NCBI GenBank assembly: GCA_947254665.1
Contig: CAMYEJ010000008.1
Span: 1 to 19,670, forward strand
Direction: 5' to 3'
Length of the DNA: 19,670 nucleotides
DNA from: an uncultured Peptoniphilus sp.
GTDB taxonomy: Bacteria; Bacillota; Clostridia; Tissierellales; Peptoniphilaceae
Shown here: positions 1 through 6,060 of the stretch, one piece after another
Layout: every line of letters begins with the position of its first letter
Numbering within the stretch: the stretch's first letter is position 1
Translations under genes and position numbers: made by a program
The notes under the pieces: generated by a model
What the model saw: the letters and a program-made list of their open reading frames with translations, nothing else
Told to the model about the DNA's origin: nothing
Database searches by the model: none

Positions 1-2115
1 ATTTTTTATCCTGGTACTTTTGTTCGTTTACAGACCTTCAAAAGTATTATAACGAAATTATCAAAGGAACTTAATATAGATGAAAAGAGACTTATCCCAA
101 CCATCGAACTTCTAGATGGCGGAGACTCAGTTCCATTTATCTCCAGATATAGAAAAGAAGTAACCGGCGGACTAACCGATGAAGAGCTTAGAAATCTTCT
201 AAAGAGACTTACATATCTTAGAAATTTGGAAGCGAGAAAAGAAGAGATCAAATCACTTATAGAAGGCCAAGGTAAGCTTACAGAAGAACTAGTAGCAGAG
301 ATAGAAGCAGCTGACGTGCTATCTGCTCTAGAAGACATCTACAGACCTTACAAGCCTAAGAGAAACACCAGAGGAAGTATCGCAAGAGAAAGAGGCTACG
401 AAGTCTTTGCAAACATGATTGCAGAAGAAAAAAATCTAGAAGATATACTAGAAGCCATTAAGAATTTTAAAGTAGAACACCCAGAAGACGAACTTGAAGC
501 GGAAGAAATTCTCCAAGGAGCAAAAGATATCGAAGCAGAAAATATCTCTGACTCTAGCAAAATAAGAGAGATGATCAAGAAGATCGTGTGGAGATTTTCT
601 AGTTTAAAGACCACGAAGAAGGAAGAAAATCATGTCTATGAAATGTACTACGACTTCGAAGAAAAGATAAAGGATTTAAAATTCCACAACACCCTTGCAA
701 TCAATCGTGGCGAAAAAGACGATGTACTTAAGGTAGAAATGGTAAGCCCAATGGATATCATCATTTCAAACATCAAATCCACTTACATCAACTCCCACAC
801 ATTGGAAGAACTAAAGACAGAAATCATCGAAGACTCTCTAAAGAGACTGATCATGCCATCAATAGAAAGAGAAATCAGAAGCGATCTAACCCAACTCGCA
901 GAGACCGCATCCATAGAACTCTTCGGAGAAAACCTACACAATCTACTTATGATAAGACCGCTTAAAGATAAGAATGTGTTGGCACTAGACCCAGGAATCA
1001 GAACAGGTACCAAGGCATCTGCAGTAGATAAATTAGGAAATTTCAAAGAACACGACGTTCTATTCATAGCGGGAGATAAAGGTGACAAGACCCAAGTTGA
1101 AAAGAAACTTATGGGACTTATAAAGAGAAATGACATCGACGTCATCGCCATAGGAAACGGAACCGCATCCAGAGAAGTAGAATCATTCGTAGCAGACTTC
1201 GTAAGAAAAAATGAACTAAACGTATCCTGGACCATTGTAAGTGAAGCAGGTGCATCCATCTACTCCGCATCAGAAGAAGCTACGGAAGAGTTCCCTGACC
1301 TAGACGTAACCGTAAGAGGCGCAATCTCAATCGGACGTAGACTTCAAGATCCACTGGCAGAACTAGTTAAGATCGAGCCAAAACACATAGGCGTTGGACA
1401 GTACCAACACGATCTAAACGAAAAGAACCTGGACATGAAGCTTCACGACGTGGTGGAAACCTGCGTAAACACAGTAGGAGTAAACCTAAACACAGCATCT
1501 GTGCCGCTACTTAAATATGTCAGCGGAATCAATACTACCGTAGCAAATAACATCGTAAAATATAGAAACGAAGTAGGCAGGTTCAATAGCAGAAAAGACT
1601 TAAAAAATATAAAGGGCCTAGGACCAAAGGCATTTGAACAATCAGCAGGATTTCTAAGAATCCTAGACGGAGAAGAACTCCTCGACTCCACAGCAGTCCA
1701 TCCAGAATCCTATGAAATAGCAAAGAAATTAAAAGGCAATGAAGAAGCTACAGAAGAACTGGCAAAAGAACTAGGAGTTGGACTATTTACCCTAAGAGAT
1801 ATTTTAGAAGAACTTAAAAAACCAGGCAGAGACCCGAGAGAAGACTTGGACGAAGTATTCTTAAAATCAGATATACTAACCATCGAAGATTTAAAAATCG
1901 GTGATGTGCTAAAAGGAACAGTCAGAAACGTAGTAGACTTCGGATGCTTCGTGGACATAGGACTTCATTCAGAAGGACTAATCCACATCTCCAACCTGTC
2001 AAAAGGATTTGTAAAACATCCAAAAGACATAGTAAGTGTTGGAGATATAGTAAACGTAGAAGTCATCTCCATCGACATAAAAAGAGAAAGAGTTGGACTA
2101 AAAAAACTTAAATAA
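1..2115 (+). CDS. tex: Transcription accessory protein Tex (S1 RNA-binding), 5' end open
   Basis: Tex is a cytoplasmic nucleic-acid-binding factor linked to transcription and RNA metabolism. The frame is open from base 1, and 704 codons lie in the window. N-terminal Tex-type helices carry the family signature (VPFISRYRKEVTGGL near codons 42-56, IYRPYKPKRNTRG near 113-125). A YqgF/RNase H-like domain begins at about codon 325 (ALDPGIRTGTK), a helix-hairpin-helix region covers roughly codons 500-555 (NIKGLGPKAFEQSAGF), and a C-terminal S1 domain occupies roughly codons 633-704 (GTVRNVVDFGCFVDIG). Family members are about 700-730 residues. Homology to the usual N-terminus (IITKLSKEL) starts near base 46, but no ATG, GTG or TTG lies in frame before the TTG at 226, and starting there would delete conserved residues. 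The true start is therefore outside the window or is a rare codon near 46. A terminator follows directly. Confidence 0.95.
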   Translation: MFYPGTFVRLQTFKSIITKLSKELNIDEKRLIPTIELLDGGDSVPFISRYRKEVTGGLTDEELRNLLKRLTYLRNLEARKEEIKSLIEGQGKLTEELVAEIEAADVLSALEDIYRPYKPKRNTRGSIARERGYEVFANMIAEEKNLEDILEAIKNFKVEHPEDELEAEEILQGAKDIEAENISDSSKIREMIKKIVWRFSSLKTTKKEENHVYEMYYDFEEKIKDLKFHNTLAINRGEKDDVLKVEMVSPMDIIISNIKSTYINSHTLEELKTEIIEDSLKRLIMPSIEREIRSDLTQLAETASIELFGENLHNLLMIRPLKDKNVLALDPGIRTGTKASAVDKLGNFKEHDVLFIAGDKGDKTQVEKKLMGLIKRNDIDVIAIGNGTASREVESFVADFVRKNELNVSWTIVSEAGASIYSASEEATEEFPDLDVTVRGAISIGRRLQDPLAELVKIEPKHIGVGQYQHDLNEKNLDMKLHDVVETCVNTVGVNLNTASVPLLKYVSGINTTVANNIVKYRNEVGRFNSRKDLKNIKGLGPKAFEQSAGFLRILDGEELLDSTAVHPESYEIAKKLKGNEEATEELAKELGVGLFTLRDILEELKKPGRDPREDLDEVFLKSDILTIEDLKIGDVLKGTVRNVVDFGCFVDIGLHSEGLIHISNLSKGFVKHPKDIVSVGDIVNVEVISIDIKRERVGLKKLK

Positions 2116-2125
2116 AGAATCAATG

Positions 2126-2153
2126 AGCAAGGATGAAACCTTGCTTTTTTTTT
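2126..2153 (+). terminator. Intrinsic terminator of tex
   Basis: A 7-bp stem, AGCAAGG (2126-2132) with CCTTGCT (2139-2145), has a 6-nt loop and runs into nine T. It lies 11 nt after the tex stop codon. Confidence 0.9.
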
Positions 2154-2169
2154 AATATTCAAGTATAAT
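2141..2169 (+). promoter_or_regulatory. Putative promoter of the tRNA-Ser/SRP RNA unit
   Basis: A perfect -10 box TATAAT lies at 2164-2169, 16 nt before the tRNA. The best -35 candidate, TTGCTT at 2141-2146 (only 3 of 6 consensus bases), is exactly 17 bp upstream and is the 3' arm and T-run of the tex terminator. The -10 is convincing and the -35 is weak. Confidence 0.55.
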
Positions 2170-2185
2170 ATAAGTCTGTAAGCAT

Positions 2186-2275
2186 GCAGGGATGACCGAG
2201 TGGCTGAAGGTGCACGCCTGGAAAGCGTGTATACGAGAAATTGTATCGAGGGTTCAAATCCCTCTCCCTGCGCCA
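2186..2275 (+). tRNA. tRNA-Ser (anticodon GGA)
   Basis: This is a 90-nt class II tRNA. The acceptor GCAGGGA (2186-2192) pairs with TCCCTGC (2265-2271), the discriminator is G2272 and the CCA is encoded (2273-2275). The anticodon stem CACGC/GCGTG closes the loop CTGGAAA with anticodon GGA at 2220-2222, which reads UCC and UCU serine codons. The extended variable arm is typical of serine tRNA, and the T arm contains GGTTCAAATCC. It is very probably co-transcribed with the SRP RNA that begins immediately after the CCA. Confidence 0.97.
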
Positions 2276-2545
2276 TGCCATGCTAGATGGGAAATTAGCG
2301 ATGTCCTGTAACCTGCGATTCGCTACAGCAGGATTGAATTCCTCTTGGAGGATTGTTTAATCGGTAGTCTGCCCCATGAAAGCGGTGTTGAAACTTGGGT
2401 CTCACGCAACAGGAGCTTATGAACCGTGTCAGGTCTTGACGGAAGCAGCACTAAGTAAGATATTCTGTGTGCCGTGAGGGTGCCTGGGTGGAGCTGGCTC
2501 CATGGGTACCGTATTGATTAGCTTTTCAATAAGAGGTGCATGGCT
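2276..2545 (+). ncRNA. ffs: Signal recognition particle RNA (large, Alu-domain type)
   Basis: This is the RNA core of the signal recognition particle, which with Ffh targets nascent membrane and secreted proteins. The S-domain tip is diagnostic: GTCAGGTC near 2428-2435, then GACGGAAGCAGCACTAAG, containing GGAAGCAGCA at 2441-2450, the Ffh-binding helix 8. The 5' part matches the Alu domain of the Bacillus-type scRNA (ATGCTAGATGGG, then CCTGTAACC). The ends pair: GCCATGC (2277-2283) with GCATGGC (2538-2544), forming helix 1. The length of about 270 nt fits the Firmicute long form rather than the roughly 110-nt 4.5S form. The exact ends are inferred from helix 1 and the flanking tRNA and terminator. 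No dnaX follows, unlike the common Bacillus arrangement. Confidence 0.93.
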
Positions 2546-2554
2546 ACATATTAG

Positions 2555-2581
2555 AAACCGTACATTAAGTACGGTTTTTTT
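2555..2581 (+). terminator. Intrinsic terminator of the tRNA-Ser/SRP RNA unit
   Basis: A 9-bp perfect stem, AAACCGTAC (2555-2563) with GTACGGTTT (2569-2577), has loop ATTAA and a T-run to 2581, ending the stable-RNA transcript. Confidence 0.92.
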
Positions 2582-2635
2582 ATTTTTTGTAAAGATATTA
2601 TTAATACCTATACAACTACAATCACCCATACTAAA

Positions 2636-3001
2636 CTCACACCGGCTATACCCATTCGAAGTCTTAGCCGAAATCTTTGATTTCGCTGCAGGTCTCATGC
2701 ATAGTTCCAAAGAAGCCAAATGAAGTGAAGGCTGATTTGCAGAACTCGACTGCCCGGCTGTGGAACCTGGATTTCCGCTACATGCAGTTGCAAAGACTAG
2801 GTTAAATATAGGTTATACCCGTTCGACTCGGAAATAAATTTCCTCGCTCAGGGTGACGATAGGTGGGAAGGTAATTTCTCCATGTGTGACTGTAGTTGCG
2901 AGGTTGTTATCTATATAATCCCAAATGAAGACAGTCACCCTGAGCAAAGACAGTGGAGCAATGCGGAACCGTCGTAGTCGAATGGGTATAAGCCGGGTGA
3001 G
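2636..3001. repeat. Composite palindromic intergenic repeat, copy 1
   Basis: No gene lies between 2582 and 3081; this element fills most of the gap between the SRP RNA terminator and the kinase terminator. Its outer ends are about 24-nt imperfect inverted repeats, CTCACACCGGCTATACCCAT.. at 2636 and the complement of CTCACCCGGCTTATACCCAT.. ending at 3001. The left half (2646-2770) holds a hairpin, CGAAATC/GATTTCG (2669-2685), and a segment shared with copies 2 and 3. The right half (2811-2991) is a nested element: GGTTATACCCGTTCGACTC at 2811, CTCAGGGTGAC to 2857, then the opposite arm GTCACCCTGAGC (from 2934) and TCGAATGGGTATAA (ending 2991). It is probably a REP/MITE-like non-autonomous element; no transposase is visible. 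Confidence 0.85.
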
Positions 3002-3045
3002 GTCTATATTTGATGACTGTTATTGTCGTATTTGTTTTACCATAT

Positions 3046-3076
3046 AAAAAAAGAGAAAGCTTCTGCTCTCTCTTTT
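3046..3076 (-). terminator. Intrinsic terminator of the two-component operon
   Basis: Read on the minus strand, a 12-position stem (3065-3076 with 3049-3060, one mismatch) closes a 4-nt loop at 3061-3064 and is followed by a T-run (the A-run at 3046-3052 on the plus strand). It lies just after the kinase stop. Confidence 0.85.
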
Positions 3077-3081
3077 ACTTT

Positions 3082-4515
3082 TTACTTTTCTTCCATTTTT
3101 TTGGCAACGAAGTAGAAGTTACTTCCTTCGTTTACTTTTGATGTTACTCCATATTCAAATCCGTGACCTTCTAGTATGGATTTTACTATGAATAGTCCTA
3201 AGCCTGTGCCTACCTTAGATCTGGTCCTGTTGCCGCTTCCTCTGTAGAATCTATCCCAGATTCCTTCTATATCTTCTTCTTTTATTCCTATTCCAAAGTC
3301 TATACAGTCAAATCTCACGCCTTTTTCTGTTTCTTCTGTCTTAAGGATTAGTTTTTTAGATTCTCCCGAGTAGTTGATGGCGTTGGAGATTAGATTGTAG
3401 ACTACTTGTTCTATCCTCTTGTAGTCTGCTTCTATCTTTAAGTTTCCTGATTTTATTACTTCGAATTCGAAATCACTTCTGTAATTTTTAAATCTAATTA
3501 ACTGATTATCCACCATCTCTCCGAGGTCAAAGGTTGTGATTTCGTAGCTTGCAACCGATGATTCCAGTTTAGATACGTCTAGTAAGTCGTTTACTAGTTT
3601 GGTTAGGTGGTCTGCTTCTTCGATTATGACTTCGATGTGTTCGTTCCGCTTTTCTTTGTTGTCTCCGCTTATGTCCCTAATCATTTCTCCGTATGATTTT
3701 ATGACCGTAAGCGGTGTCTTCAGGTCGTGGCTCACATTTGCCAAAAGGTCTTTTCTAAGCTGCAATGTCTTTTTAAGTTCGCCTGTTGCGTAGTTTAAGG
3801 TGTCTGACAGGTCGTCTATCTCTTCGTAGTCACCTTTCTTAAACATGGTGTCGTAGTTTCCCTTTCCTATCGCTATTGCCGTCCTAGACATTTGCACTAT
3901 CGGATCTGATAGTCTCTTAGATATAAAGAATGACATGATCATCGCTATTACAAGTGAAATTATAGATACGATGAAGAGCTGTTCCTTTAGTATATCTATG
4001 GCTGAATCCACCGGTTCTAAGACTGAGGAGATAGTTATATAATACTTTACTCCTGCGATGTTTCCGAGGTATCCGTTAAACTCAATGAGGGAGTTGTCCA
4101 GTTTTGGAATCTTGCTGGTCTTAATTATATATTTTAACCCTTCCTCTTGGAGCCTTCCATATTCTGCATCGAATCTAAGTTTAGACATGGGTGGCATGTA
4201 CTCAAGCACTGTGTCATTGGTCATTCTGTAATGTCCATATTCGTCAACTACAGTAATCTTAAGAGATTTTGTCAATGCATAGGTGGTTAAAACTTCGGCA
4301 AAGTCCTCTGAGTCGAATTCATTTTGTATAGTGTTTCCGATCCTTGTGATCTCACTTATCTTCATAGACTCGTAAAAATAGTTTAGAAATACTATTTGGA
4401 ACAGCCAAAGGATTATGAATATCATGGCTGCAAAGCCTATGAAGTACCTCCAAAGTTTAAATAGCATGGAGGTTTTTTTAATTGTTTTCGTCCTCTTCGA
4501 ATTTATATCCAACAC
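3082..4515 (-). CDS. Membrane sensor histidine kinase (HAMP, HisKA, HATPase)
   Basis: This is the sensor partner of the response regulator upstream; it autophosphorylates on His and passes the phosphate to the regulator Asp. In the 477-residue frame, a first membrane helix lies at about 24-46, an extracytoplasmic sensor region at about 47-178, a second helix at about 180-198, HAMP at about 199-250, and the HisKA phosphoacceptor His at about 263 (ANVSHDLKTPLTVIKSY). The HATPase has an N box (NLISNAINYSG, about 374-384), G1 DFGIGI and G2 GTGLGLFIVK. The stimulus cannot be read from the sequence. The start is uncertain: a GTG at 4515 overlaps the regulator gene by 38 nt, with an SD-like AAGAGG too close to it. 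An ATG at 4467 (461 residues) starts 10 nt after the regulator stop but lacks an SD. Either way, translational coupling to the regulator is likely. Confidence 0.93.
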   Translation of the reverse strand: MLDINSKRTKTIKKTSMLFKLWRYFIGFAAMIFIILWLFQIVFLNYFYESMKISEITRIGNTIQNEFDSEDFAEVLTTYALTKSLKITVVDEYGHYRMTNDTVLEYMPPMSKLRFDAEYGRLQEEGLKYIIKTSKIPKLDNSLIEFNGYLGNIAGVKYYITISSVLEPVDSAIDILKEQLFIVSIISLVIAMIMSFFISKRLSDPIVQMSRTAIAIGKGNYDTMFKKGDYEEIDDLSDTLNYATGELKKTLQLRKDLLANVSHDLKTPLTVIKSYGEMIRDISGDNKEKRNEHIEVIIEEADHLTKLVNDLLDVSKLESSVASYEITTFDLGEMVDNQLIRFKNYRSDFEFEVIKSGNLKIEADYKRIEQVVYNLISNAINYSGESKKLILKTEETEKGVRFDCIDFGIGIKEEDIEGIWDRFYRGSGNRTRSKVGTGLGLFIVKSILEGHGFEYGVTSKVNEGSNFYFVAKKMEEK

Positions 4516-5155
4516 CTCTTACTGTTACTATAAATTTTCTATAATGTTTGATTGAGTTTCTAAGCATCTTGATATGAGTATCCACGGTTCTATCGTCGCC
4601 GTAAAAATCATAGCCCCACACTTGGTTTAGAAGTTGTTCCCTTGAGAGGGCGATGTTTTTGTTCTTTGCAAGATATGTTAGAAGTTCGTATTCTTTAGGA
4701 GTTAGGTCCACCCTTTCCCCGTCAACGGATACACTTCTGCCGTCTAGGTCAATCTTTAGACCTTCGAACTCCATAACCCTGTTGTCGTTTAATTTTTTAT
4801 TTCTAGTTACGATTACATTTAGTCTAGCCATAAGTTCCTTAGGAGAAAATGGTTTTACCACGTAATCGTCAATACCAATTTCAAATCCGAATAATTTGTC
4901 ATATTCCTCTCCCCTTGCTGATAGCATAAGGACTGGGATATTCTTTGTCTTTTTGATTTCTTTATAAGCAGAAAAACCGTCAAGTCTAGGCATCATAATA
5001 TCCATAACTATGACGTCAAAGTCTTGTTCTCTAGCTTTTTCAACAGCGTCGATACCGTCCACCGCTTCTACAACAGTGTGACCTTCGAACTCTGCATAGG
5101 TCTTTATGACTTCTCTTATCTTCTCTTCGTCATCTACTACTAATATTTTAAACAT
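4478..5155 (-). CDS. OmpR/PhoB-family response regulator
   Basis: This is a 225-residue two-domain DNA-binding regulator. The receiver domain (about 1-115) has the acidic pair D8-D9, the phosphoacceptor D52 (VIVMDIMMPRLDG), a Ser in LMLSARGEE and the conserved K101 (VVKPFSPKEL). The C-terminal winged helix (about 125-220) has the family pattern LTPKEYELLTYLAKN and a recognition region ending DRTVDTHIKMLRNSI. The ATG at 5155 is supported by SD AAAGGTG (5161-5167 on the plus strand), 5 nt upstream. It is the first gene of the operon, overlapping or abutting the kinase gene. A tandem 11-bp repeat upstream (5201-5222) suggests autoregulation. The regulon cannot be inferred. Confidence 0.96.
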   Translation of the reverse strand: MFKILVVDDEEKIREVIKTYAEFEGHTVVEAVDGIDAVEKAREQDFDVIVMDIMMPRLDGFSAYKEIKKTKNIPVLMLSARGEEYDKLFGFEIGIDDYVVKPFSPKELMARLNVIVTRNKKLNDNRVMEFEGLKIDLDGRSVSVDGERVDLTPKEYELLTYLAKNKNIALSREQLLNQVWGYDFYGDDRTVDTHIKMLRNSIKHYRKFIVTVRGVGYKFEEDENN

Positions 5156-5183
5156 TGTATCACCTTTCTAATCTATATTTTTA

Positions 5184-5222
5184 AGAATAAAGTAAATTTG
5201 TGATAGCTATTTGTTAGCTATT
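5184..5222 (-). promoter_or_regulatory. Putative regulator promoter with tandem 11-bp binding site
   Basis: On the plus strand, TGATAGCTATT (5201-5211) is followed directly by TGTTAGCTATT (5212-5222): two 11-bp direct repeats with one mismatch. OmpR/PhoB-family proteins bind as head-to-tail dimers to direct repeats with 11-bp spacing. On the minus strand an 11-nt gap separates the repeats from a -10-like TATTCT (5184-5189), as at PhoB-activated promoters. The rest of 5223-5377 shows no gene or structure I can support. Confidence 0.55.
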
Positions 5223-5377
5223 TTAAATTAAGTACATCTAGCATTATCATACTATGTAATGGTAATTATTTAAAGTGAATTGTGAAAATTTTTGGTTTTT
5301 GTATAGTGTGGGTTTGGTTATGGGATGGAAATCATTTGTAGCAAAAGCTTTGTCTATATGGTTTATTATTCATTATA

Positions 5378-5406
5378 TTGACATCTGTACTAAAAAAATT
5401 TATAAT
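5378..5406 (+). promoter_or_regulatory. Perfect consensus promoter of the toxin-antitoxin operon
   Basis: TTGACA (5378-5383), a 17-bp spacer and TATAAT (5401-5406) form an exact sigma-A consensus. The expected start of transcription lies near 5413, inside the palindrome at 5410-5432. Confidence 0.9.
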
Positions 5407-5409
5407 TTA

Positions 5410-5432
5410 GTTAGAAAGTTTGATTTTCTAAC
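5410..5432. promoter_or_regulatory. Palindromic operator of the toxin-antitoxin operon
   Basis: A perfect 8-bp inverted repeat, GTTAGAAA (5410-5417) with TTTCTAAC (5425-5432), has a 7-bp centre. It covers the predicted transcription start between the -10 box and the SD, where a dimeric AbrB-type antitoxin would repress. Binding is inferred from position and symmetry. Confidence 0.65.
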
Positions 5433-5446
5433 AAAAGGAGGTTTCT

Positions 5447-5704
5447 ATGTTAGTAGAATTAAAAGCAAAGTCCCAGGTGACTATTCCAAAAGAAATCGTA
5501 AATTCTATGGATCTAAATCAAGGCGATCAATTCGAAGTTATCGAAGATAATGGCAGGATTATTCTCGTGCCTGTTGCCATTTATCCAGAACATGTCATAA
5601 AAAATCTGAAGGCTTCTGTTGACGAAATCAAGGAGTCTATTAAGAATGGTAACCAACCTGTTTTCGATTCTATTGATGCTCTTTTTGAGGAACTCGACAA
5701 GTAA
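5447..5704 (+). CDS. AbrB/MazE/SpoVT-family antitoxin
   Basis: This 85-residue protein should bind and neutralise the toxin encoded next to it and repress its own operon. The N-terminal swapped-hairpin AbrB-type DNA-binding domain covers about 1-45 (VELKAKSQVTIPKEI, then GDQFEVIEDNGRIILVPV). The acidic C-terminal tail, about 46-85 (DEIKESIKNG, DALFEELDK), is the likely toxin-wrapping segment. The ATG at 5447 has SD AAGGAGG (5435-5441), 5 nt upstream. A longer frame starting at 5275 in another phase crosses the promoter and is not real. The stop TAA shares its last base with the toxin ATG (TAATG). Pairing an AbrB-type antitoxin with a YafQ-like toxin differs from the classical DinJ-YafQ pair. 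Confidence 0.9.
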   Translation: MLVELKAKSQVTIPKEIVNSMDLNQGDQFEVIEDNGRIILVPVAIYPEHVIKNLKASVDEIKESIKNGNQPVFDSIDALFEELDK

Positions 5705-5970
5705 TGACCTACAAAATTACTTTTTCCAAGGCATTTAAAAAACATTACAAAACTTTGTCTGATATTGAAAAGAAACAGACCAAAAAGAAGCTTGAGTTTT
5801 TCGTAAATGATCCGACTCACCCATCTCTACGTACCAAAAAAGTTCAAGGTACTGACGGTATTTGGGAGTCTTCTATCAATATGGATATTCGCATATTGTG
5901 GTTTTACGAAGGTGATGAATTGATTTTTCTAGTAGATATCGGTCATCATGATATTTTGAATAAATTTTAA
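5704..5970 (+). CDS. RelE/ParE-superfamily toxin, YafQ-like mRNA interferase
   Basis: This 88-residue basic protein has the RelE fold signature: an N-terminal strand and helices rich in Lys (FSKAFKKHYKTLSDIEKKQTKKKL), then GIWESSINMDIRILWFYEGDELIFLVDIGHHDILNKF. The arginine-containing strand MDIRILWFY and the terminal IGHHDxL motif resemble YafQ, whose late His is catalytic in ribosome-dependent mRNA cleavage. The ATG at 5704 overlaps the antitoxin stop by one base, so translation is coupled and no separate SD is needed. A terminator follows within 3 nt, giving a self-contained two-gene cassette. The length is normal and no frameshift is seen, so it may be active. RelE-type activity is inferred from family resemblance. 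Confidence 0.9.
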   Translation: MTYKITFSKAFKKHYKTLSDIEKKQTKKKLEFFVNDPTHPSLRTKKVQGTDGIWESSINMDIRILWFYEGDELIFLVDIGHHDILNKF

Positions 5971-5972
5971 TT

Positions 5973-6000
5973 TCCCTGTTTACAGGGATTTTTTATTTTT
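5973..6000 (+). terminator. Intrinsic terminator of the toxin-antitoxin operon
   Basis: A 6-bp stem, TCCCTG (5973-5978) with CAGGGA (5983-5988), has loop TTTA and is followed by a T-rich run (TTTTTTATTTTTT). It starts 2 nt after the toxin stop. Confidence 0.88.
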
Positions 6001-6060
6001 TGTGTGAAGTGTGTTCTATAAAAACTATTATTTCACTTGCCAAGAATTTACCTTCGGAGG

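Noticed and set aside
783..1259. A 158-codon minus-strand frame inside tex
   Set aside because: It is an antisense shadow of a conserved coding gene, with no start signals of its own.
2502..2723. A 73-codon frame ending YPFEVLAEIFDFAAGL..
   Set aside because: It runs through the SRP RNA end, its terminator and the palindromic repeat. The same reading appears in copy 2 only because the repeat DNA is shared.
5275..5550. A 91-codon frame upstream of and overlapping the antitoxin gene
   Set aside because: It crosses the consensus promoter and operator and enters the antitoxin gene in another phase. It has no SD, and the antitoxin start has a strong one.
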